Assembly (NCBI RefSeq): GCF_014646675.1
Contig: NZ_BMNS01000001.1
Location: forward strand, 304,212 to 368,211
DNA length: 64,000 nt
From: Lutibacter litoralis
GTDB taxonomy: Bacteria > Bacteroidota > Bacteroidia > Flavobacteriales > Flavobacteriaceae
Direction: 5' to 3'
Below the pieces are notes generated by a model, which was not told where the DNA came from, made no database searches, and saw nothing but the letters and a program-made list of their open reading frames with translations. Position numbers and translations under genes: made by a program. The number at the start of each line of letters is the position of its first letter. Within the stretch, counting starts at the first letter, position 1. Positions 1 through 6,783 of this stretch are shown one piece after another.

Positions 1-50
1 CCGTATACATTTTCGTATTCAATGCAAAGTAACTCTAAAATCTTAGACAT
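1..50 (-). CDS. 5' end of an unidentified gene (partial)
   Basis: An ATG on the minus strand, just after the T-run of the tRNA terminator, opens a frame that stays open to the window edge and reads MSKILELLCIEYENVY. Only 16 codons are visible, so no family can be assigned. The close fit to the terminator leaves almost no leader, so this may be a chance frame. Confidence 0.3.
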   Translation of the reverse strand, partial: MSKILELLCIEYENVY

Positions 51-84
51 AAAAAAAGTGCTTAAAGATATTTCTCTAAGCACT
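50..84 (-). terminator. Terminator after tRNA-Leu
   Basis: On the minus strand an 8-bp stem (AGTGCTTA pairing with TAAGCACT) is followed directly by seven T residues. It lies 35 bases after the tRNA 3' end and is a canonical intrinsic terminator for it. Confidence 0.85.
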
Positions 85-119
85 GCTTTTACTACTATTC
101 CATTGACATATCAATGTCT

Positions 120-204
120 TGGTACCCCGAGCCGGAATCGAACCGGCACTCCCGAAAGAACTGGATTTTGAATCCAGCGCGTCTACCAGTTCCGCCATCG
201 GGGC
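120..204 (-). tRNA. tRNA-Leu (anticodon CAA)
   Basis: The minus strand folds into a class II tRNA. The acceptor stem GCCCCGA pairs with TCGGGGT and closes with a G-T pair, the anticodon arm CTGGA-TTCAAAA-TCCAG gives anticodon CAA (reads UUG), there is a long variable arm, and the T arm carries GTTCGATTC. The discriminator is A and the CCA end is genomically encoded. Class II shape and CAA anticodon together mean leucine. Confidence 0.96.
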
Positions 205-221
205 ATTTTTGAATTGGATTG

Positions 222-229
222 CAAATTTA
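222..229 (-). promoter_or_regulatory. -7 box of the tRNA-Leu promoter
   Basis: Read on the minus strand this is TAAATTTG, a perfect match to the Bacteroidota -7 consensus TAnnTTTG. It would start transcription about 10 bases before the mature tRNA 5' end. No clear TTG -33 element is visible upstream. Confidence 0.6.
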
Positions 230-267
230 TATTTTTTTTTTATAAAATCCTTAAAAAAACCACGAAG

Positions 268-301
268 TTGTTTAATTACTGTATAATTAATTTTAAATTT
301 G
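268..301 (+). promoter_or_regulatory. Promoter of prs-rplY
   Basis: TTG at the left edge and TAAATTTG (294-301) match the Bacteroidota -33/-7 pattern with a rather long 23-base spacer. The -7 box lies 28 bases before the prs start codon, giving a short leader. Confidence 0.55.
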
Positions 302-329
302 TGCACTACAAACAACAACACAACTTAAA

Positions 330-1271
330 ATGGCAGGAAATCAACTAGCACCAAAAATATTTGCATGCAGACAAAGTAAAAATTTAGCACAAAAAATTGC
401 TGATTCTTATGGTCTGGAACTAGGAAATGTTAAAATTTCACAATTTAGCGATGGCGAATTTCAACCCGCTTTAGTAGATTCAGTAAGAGGAAGACGCATA
501 TTTGTAGTAGGATCTACATTTCCAAATTCAGACAATTTAATGGAAATGCTTCTAATACTAGATGCTGCCAAACGAGCTTCCGCGCGCCATATTACTGCTG
601 TTATTCCTTATTTTGGTTGGGCAAGACAAGACCGCAAAGATCAACCTCGGGTAGCAATTGGAGCGAAATTAGTTGCAAATTTATTACAAGCAGCTGGGGC
701 AACAAGAATTATGACTATGGATTTACATGCCGATCAAATTCAAGGTTTCTTCGAAAAGCCTGTAGACCATTTATATGCTTCAACTATATTTTTACCATAT
801 GTAAAACAATTAAATTTAGAAAACATTACCATTGCTTCACCAGATATGGGTGGTTCTAAACGTGCTTATGCCTATTCAAAATATTTAGAAAGCGAAGTTG
901 TAATTTGTTACAAACAACGCCTAGAAGCAAATGTAATAGATACCATGGAATTAATCGGTGAAGTTAAAGGCAGAAATGTAATTTTAGTTGATGATATGAT
1001 TGATACTGGAGGTACTTTAGCAAAAGCAGCCGATTTAATGATGGAAAGAGGAGCTATAAGTGTTCGTGCAATTTGTACACACCCAATATTATCGGGTAAT
1101 GCTTACGATAAAATAGAAAAATCTAAACTATTAGAACTTATTGTTTCTGATACAATTCCTTTAAAAAGAGAGAGTTCTAAAATAAAAGTTGTATCTTGCG
1201 CGCCTTTGTTCGCAGACGTGATGCATAAAGTACAAGATAACACATCAATTAGCGGTCAATTTTTAATGTAA
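330..1271 (+). CDS. prs: Ribose-phosphate pyrophosphokinase (PRPP synthetase)
   Basis: Makes phosphoribosyl pyrophosphate from ribose 5-phosphate and ATP in the cytoplasm, feeding purine, pyrimidine, NAD, histidine and tryptophan synthesis. The 313-residue length is standard for class I enzymes. Visible hallmarks are the ATP-binding stretch YFGWARQDRKDQPR (residues 94-107), DLHADQIQGFF (131-141) and the PRPP-binding loop VDDMIDTGGT (220-229). The ATG follows a recognisable promoter. rplY starts 21 bases downstream on the same strand, a prs-rplY pairing common in bacteria, so the two are probably cotranscribed. Confidence 0.97.
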   Translation: MAGNQLAPKIFACRQSKNLAQKIADSYGLELGNVKISQFSDGEFQPALVDSVRGRRIFVVGSTFPNSDNLMEMLLILDAAKRASARHITAVIPYFGWARQDRKDQPRVAIGAKLVANLLQAAGATRIMTMDLHADQIQGFFEKPVDHLYASTIFLPYVKQLNLENITIASPDMGGSKRAYAYSKYLESEVVICYKQRLEANVIDTMELIGEVKGRNVILVDDMIDTGGTLAKAADLMMERGAISVRAICTHPILSGNAYDKIEKSKLLELIVSDTIPLKRESSKIKVVSCAPLFADVMHKVQDNTSISGQFLM

Positions 1272-1292
1272 ATTAATAATAAATAAATATAA

Positions 1293-1928
1293 ATGAAATC
1301 AATTACAATCACAGGATCTAAAAGAGAAAGCGTAGGTAAAGTATCCACTAAAGCCTTACGTAATGCTGGAAAGGTACCTTGCGTATTATACGGAGGGGAT
1401 AAGCCATTACACTTTTCAGCTGACGAAGTTTCGTTCAAAAATTTAGTGTACACGGCTAACGTATATACTGCAATGATTGAATTAGATGGTACTACTTACC
1501 ATGCTATTTTACAAGATATTCAGTTTCACCCAGTAACAGACAAAATTTTACATATTGATTTTTACCAATTATTTGATGATAAAATGGTAGCAATGAATAT
1601 TCCAGTAAGATTAGTTGGAACATCTCCAGGAGTAATTAATGGTGGTTCTTTAAGTTTTGCTAAACGTAAATTAAGCGTAAGAGCATTACCAGCTGACTTA
1701 CCAGATTTTATTAACGCTGATATTTCTAAATTAAAAATTGGAATGAAATTAGTTGTTTCTGACTTAGCTGATGAAAAATTCACAATTTTACACCCAGAAA
1801 CTACAGTAGTTGTTCAAGTTAGAACTGCACGTAGCGCTGTAATGCCAGAGGATGAAGAAGATGAAGGTGAAGAAGGAGAAGAAGGAGCTGCTGAAGAAGG
1901 AGCTACTGAAGAAACTTCTGCTGAATAA
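1293..1928 (+). CDS. rplY: 50S ribosomal protein L25 / general stress protein Ctc
   Basis: Binds 5S rRNA in the large ribosomal subunit. At 211 residues it is the long two-domain (TL5/Ctc) form: an N-terminal L25 domain starting [16 protein letters not shown], a second beta-rich domain, and a strongly acidic Glu/Asp/Gly/Ala tail from about residue 185. Such acidic tails are usual in Bacteroidota L25. It follows prs closely and ends 22 bases before a perfect terminator hairpin, which closes the operon. Confidence 0.95.
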   Translation: MKSITITGSKRESVGKVSTKALRNAGKVPCVLYGGDKPLHFSADEVSFKNLVYTANVYTAMIELDGTTYHAILQDIQFHPVTDKILHIDFYQLFDDKMVAMNIPVRLVGTSPGVINGGSLSFAKRKLSVRALPADLPDFINADISKLKIGMKLVVSDLADEKFTILHPETTVVVQVRTARSAVMPEDEEDEGEEGEEGAAEEGATEETSAE

Positions 1929-1950
1929 TTCAACATTTGAAATAAATTTT

Positions 1951-1980
1951 AAAAAGCGTTGCATTTGCAACGCTTTTTCT
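1951..1980 (+). terminator. Terminator of prs-rplY
   Basis: A perfect 13-bp stem (AAAAAGCGTTGCA with its complement) and a two-base loop, ending in a T-run. The stem is near symmetrical, so it could act on both strands, but only plus-strand transcription reaches it here. Confidence 0.9.
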
Positions 1981-1986
1981 TTTTAT

Positions 1987-1994
1987 TACATTTG
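1987..1994 (+). promoter_or_regulatory. -7 box of the pth promoter
   Basis: TACATTTG matches TAnnTTTG exactly. Transcription would begin at about 2000, which overlaps a possible upstream ATG at 1998 and makes the ATG at 2064 the likelier pth start. Confidence 0.55.
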
Positions 1995-2063
1995 CTTATG
2001 AATATTTTGAAACAACTGAAATTACATTTCACATCAAAAAAAGTAGAATCTACAGAAGAACAA

Positions 2064-2630
2064 ATGAAAAAATTCTTAATTGTTGGCTTAGGAAATATTG
2101 GTGCTAAATACGATGATACGCGGCATAATATTGGTTTTAAAATTTTAGATGAATTAGCTTCTTCTGAAGAAATAACTTTTGAAAGCCAAAAATTGGGTGC
2201 TATTGCTACATTCAGATTTAAAGGAAGAACATTTATTTTATTAAAACCCTCAACCTATATGAATTTAAGTGGAAAAGCTGTAAAATACTGGCTTACAAAA
2301 GAGAAAATTCCACTTGAAAACTTATTGGTTATTTGTGATGACTTGAACCTAAATTTTGGTGCAATTCGATTAAAAGCAAAAGGAAGTGATGGCGGGCACA
2401 ATGGATTAAAAGATATTCAAAATACCTTACAAACTCAACAATATGCACGTTTTAGATTTGGTGTTGGAGATGCATTCTCAAAAGGACGTCAGGTTGATTA
2501 TGTTTTAGGAACTTGGAATAAAGATGAAGATAAACAACTTCCAGAGCGTTTGTCAAAATCTTGTGAATTGATTAAATCTTTTGGAACTGCAGGATTAAAT
2601 AACACCATGAATACCTTTAATGGTACTTAA
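2064..2630 (+). CDS. pth: Peptidyl-tRNA hydrolase
   Basis: Recycles peptidyl-tRNA released from stalled ribosomes by cleaving the ester bond. The protein begins MKKFLIVGLGNIG. With this start (188 residues, normal for the family) the catalytic set is N11, H21, N67 and an Asp in VICDDLNLNFG (about 92-93), followed by the GSDGGHNGLKDI stretch. In-frame ATGs at 1959 and 1998 exist, but the first lies inside the rplY terminator and the second at the predicted transcription start. Some flavobacterial Pth proteins do carry an N-terminal extension, so the 1998 start cannot be fully excluded. Confidence 0.93.
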   Translation: MKKFLIVGLGNIGAKYDDTRHNIGFKILDELASSEEITFESQKLGAIATFRFKGRTFILLKPSTYMNLSGKAVKYWLTKEKIPLENLLVICDDLNLNFGAIRLKAKGSDGGHNGLKDIQNTLQTQQYARFRFGVGDAFSKGRQVDYVLGTWNKDEDKQLPERLSKSCELIKSFGTAGLNNTMNTFNGT

Positions 2631-2669
2631 CAAATTTTAAAATTAAAGCTTAGTGCTTCACAGTAATTA

Positions 2670-3119
2670 TTAATTATCACTTGCATACCATTCTGCATGC
2701 GAAGTAGCGGTTTCTTGTAATTTTAATGAATGAAGTTTAATAGTTTCTGGCAAACGATTTTTAATTTTTTCAGCAAAATCAATTAACATCATTTCACTTG
2801 TAGGTTGATAATCGACTAATATAACATTGTGTCCTCTTTTTTCAAGTTCATTTGCTAACTCTATGTGAGGTGTATTTTTATTAAACACAGTAGCATGATC
2901 AAATTTATCTACAATTTCAGAAAGTACTATTTTTTTTAAATCTCCAAAATCAATCACCATTCCCAATTTTACGTTAGAAGTATTGCTAATTGGCTTTCCA
3001 ATAACTGTTACAGATAATTTATAACTATGTCCGTGTACATTTTTACATTTTCCATCGTAGCCATATAACGCATGTCCAGTTTCAAAATCAAATTGTTTTG
3101 TAATTCTAATTTTACTCAT
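2670..3119 (-). CDS. queD: 6-carboxy-5,6,7,8-tetrahydropterin synthase (QueD family)
   Basis: Converts dihydroneopterin triphosphate to 6-carboxytetrahydropterin, the second step of queuosine (preQ0) synthesis. The 149-residue protein has the expected zinc ligands H16, H29 and H31 and the catalytic Cys25 (DGKCKNVHGH), followed by the VIDFGDLK motif and DHATVFN. It is the last gene of a minus-strand run and lies 15 bases after the small membrane protein. A eukaryote-type 6-pyruvoyl-tetrahydropterin synthase role is the alternative, but is less likely in this context. Confidence 0.9.
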   Translation of the reverse strand: MSKIRITKQFDFETGHALYGYDGKCKNVHGHSYKLSVTVIGKPISNTSNVKLGMVIDFGDLKKIVLSEIVDKFDHATVFNKNTPHIELANELEKRGHNVILVDYQPTSEMMLIDFAEKIKNRLPETIKLHSLKLQETATSHAEWYASDN

Positions 3120-3134
3120 CTTTATGTTCCTATA

Positions 3135-3320
3135 TTAATCGTCTAAATCTTTTCTATTTTTTGCTTTGTAGTATACAAAATATGCCAATGCAACAAGTAA
3201 CACAAAGGGTAAATAAGTTCCAATAACTACACCAATTTCGTAACCTTTATCTGGGGCATTTTTTAATTTTTCTTCAATATCTAATTGCTGAAATAAAAAA
3301 AGTATCGTTGCTAAAGTCAT
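3135..3320 (-). CDS. Small single-pass membrane protein
   Basis: A 61-residue protein with a short hydrophobic N-terminus (MTLATILFLFQ), a charged linker, and a convincing transmembrane helix around residues 29-50 followed by a positively charged tail (YKAKNRKDLDD). Its ATG overlaps the stop of the enoyl-CoA hydratase gene by one base (TAATG), so it is probably translated by coupling. I do not recognise a family. Coupling and residue pattern make it a likely real gene. Confidence 0.65.
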   Translation of the reverse strand: MTLATILFLFQQLDIEEKLKNAPDKGYEIGVVIGTYLPFVLLVALAYFVYYKAKNRKDLDD

Positions 3321-4075
3321 TATTTTTTAAATTTTTGAAGTGCCTTTTTTGTAAAATCAGAAAGCACTAATTTTCCACTTATTGCTGCTCGATCGTTTAG
3401 TAAAATATCCCAATTTTCCGTGCCTTGCCAAACTATTTTTTTCATTTCATTTAAAGCTTCTGGATTATAAGACGCAAGTTTTGAAGCTAAAATATCAACT
3501 TCATTATCTAATTCAGAATGGGTTTCAAATACTTTTGCAAACAAACCTTTTTCTTTTGCCCAATAAGCATTTTGCCAACTTGTGGCGTCTAAAGTAAGTT
3601 CACTTAATGCAGCTACTCCTATTTTGCGTTCTACCACTGGAGCAATTACAAATGGACCAATACCAATGGTAAATTCAGATAATTTAATTGCTGCTTGTTC
3701 TGTAGCAAAACAATAATCGCAGGCAGCAGCTAAGCCAACTCCACCTCCAACAGCTTTACCTTGTATGCGTCCAATTATTAATTTTGAACATTTTCGCATC
3801 GCATTTATTACGTTAGCAAAACCTATAAAGAATTCTTTTCCTTCTTCAAAATTAGTAATTGCAACCAATTCGTCAAATGAAGCTCCTGCACAAAATGCTT
3901 TTTCTTTTTCACTTTTTAAAATAATTACGTGTACTTCATTATTAATACTTAGCGCATTAAATTCAGCTGCCAAACGTTCTAATAATTCACTTGGAAACGA
4001 ATTACTTGCAGGATGATAGAACTCAACAGTAGCAATATTATTTTGAATATGTGTGTATAAACTTCCGTTACTCAT
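3320..4075 (-). CDS. Enoyl-CoA hydratase/isomerase family protein
   Basis: A 251-residue crotonase-fold protein acting on acyl-CoA thioesters. Fold hallmarks are IATVEFYHPASNSFPSELL at the N-terminus, the oxyanion-hole region AFCAGASFDEL, and the second oxyanion segment GKAVGGGVGLAAACDYCFA. The ATG at 4075 is preferred over an upstream in-frame TTG at 4084. It lies in a minus-strand run with the MATE exporter 11 bases upstream and the small membrane protein overlapping downstream. Exact substrate cannot be told; a methylglutaconyl-CoA hydratase-like role is possible. Confidence 0.85.
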   Translation of the reverse strand: MSNGSLYTHIQNNIATVEFYHPASNSFPSELLERLAAEFNALSINNEVHVIILKSEKEKAFCAGASFDELVAITNFEEGKEFFIGFANVINAMRKCSKLIIGRIQGKAVGGGVGLAAACDYCFATEQAAIKLSEFTIGIGPFVIAPVVERKIGVAALSELTLDATSWQNAYWAKEKGLFAKVFETHSELDNEVDILASKLASYNPEALNEMKKIVWQGTENWDILLNDRAAISGKLVLSDFTKKALQKFKK

Positions 4076-4086
4076 AATGCCCAAAG

Positions 4087-5421
4087 TTACATGTTTTTAT
4101 GCAAATATTTTCGTCTAAATTTAACAACTAAAATACCAGATCTTAACAGCATCCAAACTGTAAAAGCCATCCAAATAGCATACAATCTTAAACTAAAGTA
4201 ATCTCCTATTAATAAAGTTGGTATAAATCCAAAAAAAGTAGCTACTAAAAGTAAATTTCTAAGTGTTACAGCTTCTGCCAAACCTTTAAAAATACCATCA
4301 AAAACAAAAGCAACAGCATTAATCGGTTGCATTAAAAGTACAATCCAAAAAATATCATAAAATGCTTCCAATACTTCTTGTTCCTTTGAAAAAAGTGTTC
4401 CAATTTGGGTGTAAAATATAGCGCAAACAACAGCTAGTATCAGCGCAACTATAATAGAATATTTACTTAACCTACCACTTAATTCCCATAATTTAGGATA
4501 GTTTTTTTCTCCCAATAATTTTCCTGAAACAATACTACCAACACTTGCGTAACCATCAATAAAAAAGGCGAAAAACAACCATATTTGAAACGCAATAGTT
4601 TGTGCGGCAATATAATTATTCCCGTATTTTGTTGCGTAGGAATTTGCTAAATACAAGGCAATATTTAAAGCTACTGCTCTAATAATTAAGTTAAAACTTA
4701 TTGATAATAAATTTTTAATTTCTTTGTTAAAAGGAAATTGTAATTTATAACTAAAAGGGGTCTTTTTAAATAATAAGATTAATGCAAATATCGCCATTAC
4801 AGCTTGTGCAATAACACTTGCCCAAGCAGCTCCTTCTACATTCATTGGTGCAATAATACCTTCTATTCCATAAACTAAAACAATATCTAACACAACATTT
4901 AAAACTGCTCCTGTAATGCTTATTATCATTGGCCAATACGTATTTTGTAATCCTCTAAAAACTCCAAAAGCTGAAAAAACGAAAAGCGTTAAAGGAAATC
5001 CGATAGCACGTATTTTATAATAGTCTACTGCATAATTTAAAATCAAGCCATCTGCATTGTACATTTGGAAGATTTGATCGACAAAAAATAACGTAACTAT
5101 ATAAATTACAATACTTAAACTTAAATTTATAGCGATAATTTGTGCAGGTAAGGTTGCAATTTCATCTAATTTTTTGGCGCCAAGATATTTACCAACAATT
5201 GCTGAAATTGCCGATCTGGTTTGTGCTAAAATCCAAATCAACGCAGAAATAAATGAGCCTGCAATACCAACTGCAGCTAATGCTTCTGTGGGATTTAAAT
5301 TAATATTACCAACAATTGCAGTGTCCGTAATTGACAATAACGGTTCTGCTATTCCCGAAATTATTGCAGGAATTGCTAATTTATTAATACCTTTAAAAGT
5401 AATGTTAGATTCTTTATACAT
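4087..5421 (-). CDS. MATE family efflux transporter
   Basis: A 444-residue inner-membrane protein with about 12 hydrophobic segments arranged as two related halves, of the MATE/DinF type (cation-coupled export of drugs or metabolites). Typical features are the N-terminal segment IPAIISGIAEPLLSITDTA, VGIAGSFISALIWIL and the repeated pattern in the second half (GYASVGSIVSGKLLGE). Its start overlaps the end of the GNAT gene by 8 bases. Substrate cannot be deduced from sequence. Confidence 0.9.
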   Translation of the reverse strand: MYKESNITFKGINKLAIPAIISGIAEPLLSITDTAIVGNINLNPTEALAAVGIAGSFISALIWILAQTRSAISAIVGKYLGAKKLDEIATLPAQIIAINLSLSIVIYIVTLFFVDQIFQMYNADGLILNYAVDYYKIRAIGFPLTLFVFSAFGVFRGLQNTYWPMIISITGAVLNVVLDIVLVYGIEGIIAPMNVEGAAWASVIAQAVMAIFALILLFKKTPFSYKLQFPFNKEIKNLLSISFNLIIRAVALNIALYLANSYATKYGNNYIAAQTIAFQIWLFFAFFIDGYASVGSIVSGKLLGEKNYPKLWELSGRLSKYSIIVALILAVVCAIFYTQIGTLFSKEQEVLEAFYDIFWIVLLMQPINAVAFVFDGIFKGLAEAVTLRNLLLVATFFGFIPTLLIGDYFSLRLYAIWMAFTVWMLLRSGILVVKFRRKYLHKNM

Positions 5422-5923
5422 TTAAAATTTTCTCGTAACAATAAAAAGGATCTTTACTCTGATTTGAAAAATATATTGCTTCTAATTTTACATAACCACG
5501 TTTTTCATAAAATTTTTGATTTCTAGTATTTTTACTAAATGTGTCTAAACGGATTGAATTATAATTGTTATTTGCAGCATACTTTTCTGAAAAAGTCATT
5601 AATTTTTGTGCATACCCTTTCCCTTGATATGTTGGATGTACTGCTAAGCGATGCACATATAAATTATTGCTACTTTCTGTTAACCATTTTACGGATTTAT
5701 ATTCCACATCTTCAATTTTTGTAAGTACAATTATGCCAATAATTGTATTGTTTTCTGTTAATTTCCACAATTGTTGAAACTCAATATCCTTTTGTAGTAT
5801 TTCTTTTGAAGGATAGGTTTCATTCCATTGAAAAATTCCGTTTTTAATCATTTCATCTGCACAGCATTTTGTAATCGAATGACAGACTTCTAAATCGCTG
5901 TATATTGCCTTTTTAATTAGCAT
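5414..5923 (-). CDS. GNAT family N-acetyltransferase
   Basis: A 169-residue acetyl-CoA-dependent acyltransferase. The acetyl-CoA binding motif A is clear (LAVHPTYQGKGYAQKLM, about residues 93-110), preceded by the beta strands of the GNAT core and followed by FYEKRGYVKLE near the C-terminus. It overlaps the downstream MATE gene by 8 bases and starts 5 bases after the hydrolase gene, so it belongs to the same transcription unit. The acceptor substrate is unknown. Confidence 0.88.
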   Translation of the reverse strand: MLIKKAIYSDLEVCHSITKCCADEMIKNGIFQWNETYPSKEILQKDIEFQQLWKLTENNTIIGIIVLTKIEDVEYKSVKWLTESSNNLYVHRLAVHPTYQGKGYAQKLMTFSEKYAANNNYNSIRLDTFSKNTRNQKFYEKRGYVKLEAIYFSNQSKDPFYCYEKILNV

Positions 5924-5928
5924 TATTC

Positions 5929-6774
5929 TTATAAAATAAAGTCTATACTTTGTTTCACAACCTCCGCTAAATGAACTGGCATTTTAGGTGCTGTCCAAGG
6001 TTCTGTACATCCTAAAGAATGGTTCATTTCGTTTACAATAACAAGTGTACTTTTTGGATTCCAACTATGTAAATTTTTAGCTTCAGCAGGTAAAACAACA
6101 TCATCTTTTTCTCCTTGAATAATTAAGTGCGGAATGGTTAATTTTTGAACAGCATTTTTTATAGTTAAACGTGCTTCATTTTCTTTAAAATTAGTATAAA
6201 ACTGAAAATAATGTGGCATTTGCTGTTTGGTTCTAGAATTTTCAATATACGAAACACCTTCTTTTTCCCAGTGCTGAAGAATTTTTTCATCCTTAGGAAA
6301 ACGTGCACCAAAATCGGAAACTCCTGCCCAAGAAATAACTTTAGAAATTTTGTTATCTTCTGAAGCTTTTATAGTTACTGTACCTCCTCCTCTCGAATGT
6401 CCGATTAATGTAATATTAGTTGAGTCAATTTCACTTTTATATTCAGAAGCGCTTGTAATACAGTTTATTACATCTTCTAAATCATCTAATTCGGTTGTAA
6501 AATTATTTTGTCCGAAAGCTTCTAAATCAGGAAAATTAATTGGGTTTTCTACCGTGCCTCCATTATGTGAAAAATTGAATTTCAAAAAAAACAATTTATT
6601 ATTAGCAAACTCAGATGCTGCTAAATTCCAAGCTCCCCAATCTTTAAAACCTTTATATCCATGACAAAAAATTACAACTGGTTTTTTTATGGAGTTTTTA
6701 GTATAAAACACATCTGCTAAGATTGGTTTATTATGATGTGTACTTTTAACTTGTATATTCGTTTTTATAGTCAT
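5929..6774 (-). CDS. Alpha/beta hydrolase (dienelactone hydrolase-like)
   Basis: A 281-residue serine hydrolase. The oxyanion region FCHGYKGFKDWGAWN, the nucleophile elbow GHSRGGG (Ser near residue 127), a late Asp in GEKDDVVLP and a His in NEMNHSLG form a standard catalytic triad. No signal peptide is visible, so it is probably cytoplasmic. It lies 9 bases after the addB-like gene and 5 before the GNAT gene. The substrate is unknown. Confidence 0.85.
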   Translation of the reverse strand: MTIKTNIQVKSTHHNKPILADVFYTKNSIKKPVVIFCHGYKGFKDWGAWNLAASEFANNKLFFLKFNFSHNGGTVENPINFPDLEAFGQNNFTTELDDLEDVINCITSASEYKSEIDSTNITLIGHSRGGGTVTIKASEDNKISKVISWAGVSDFGARFPKDEKILQHWEKEGVSYIENSRTKQQMPHYFQFYTNFKENEARLTIKNAVQKLTIPHLIIQGEKDDVVLPAEAKNLHSWNPKSTLVIVNEMNHSLGCTEPWTAPKMPVHLAEVVKQSIDFIL

Positions 6775-6783
6775 TATTATAGT

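Noticed and set aside
1959-2063. Longer N-terminus for pth from ATGs at 1959 or 1998
   Set aside because: The first lies inside the rplY terminator stem and the second at the predicted transcription start of a perfect -7 box.
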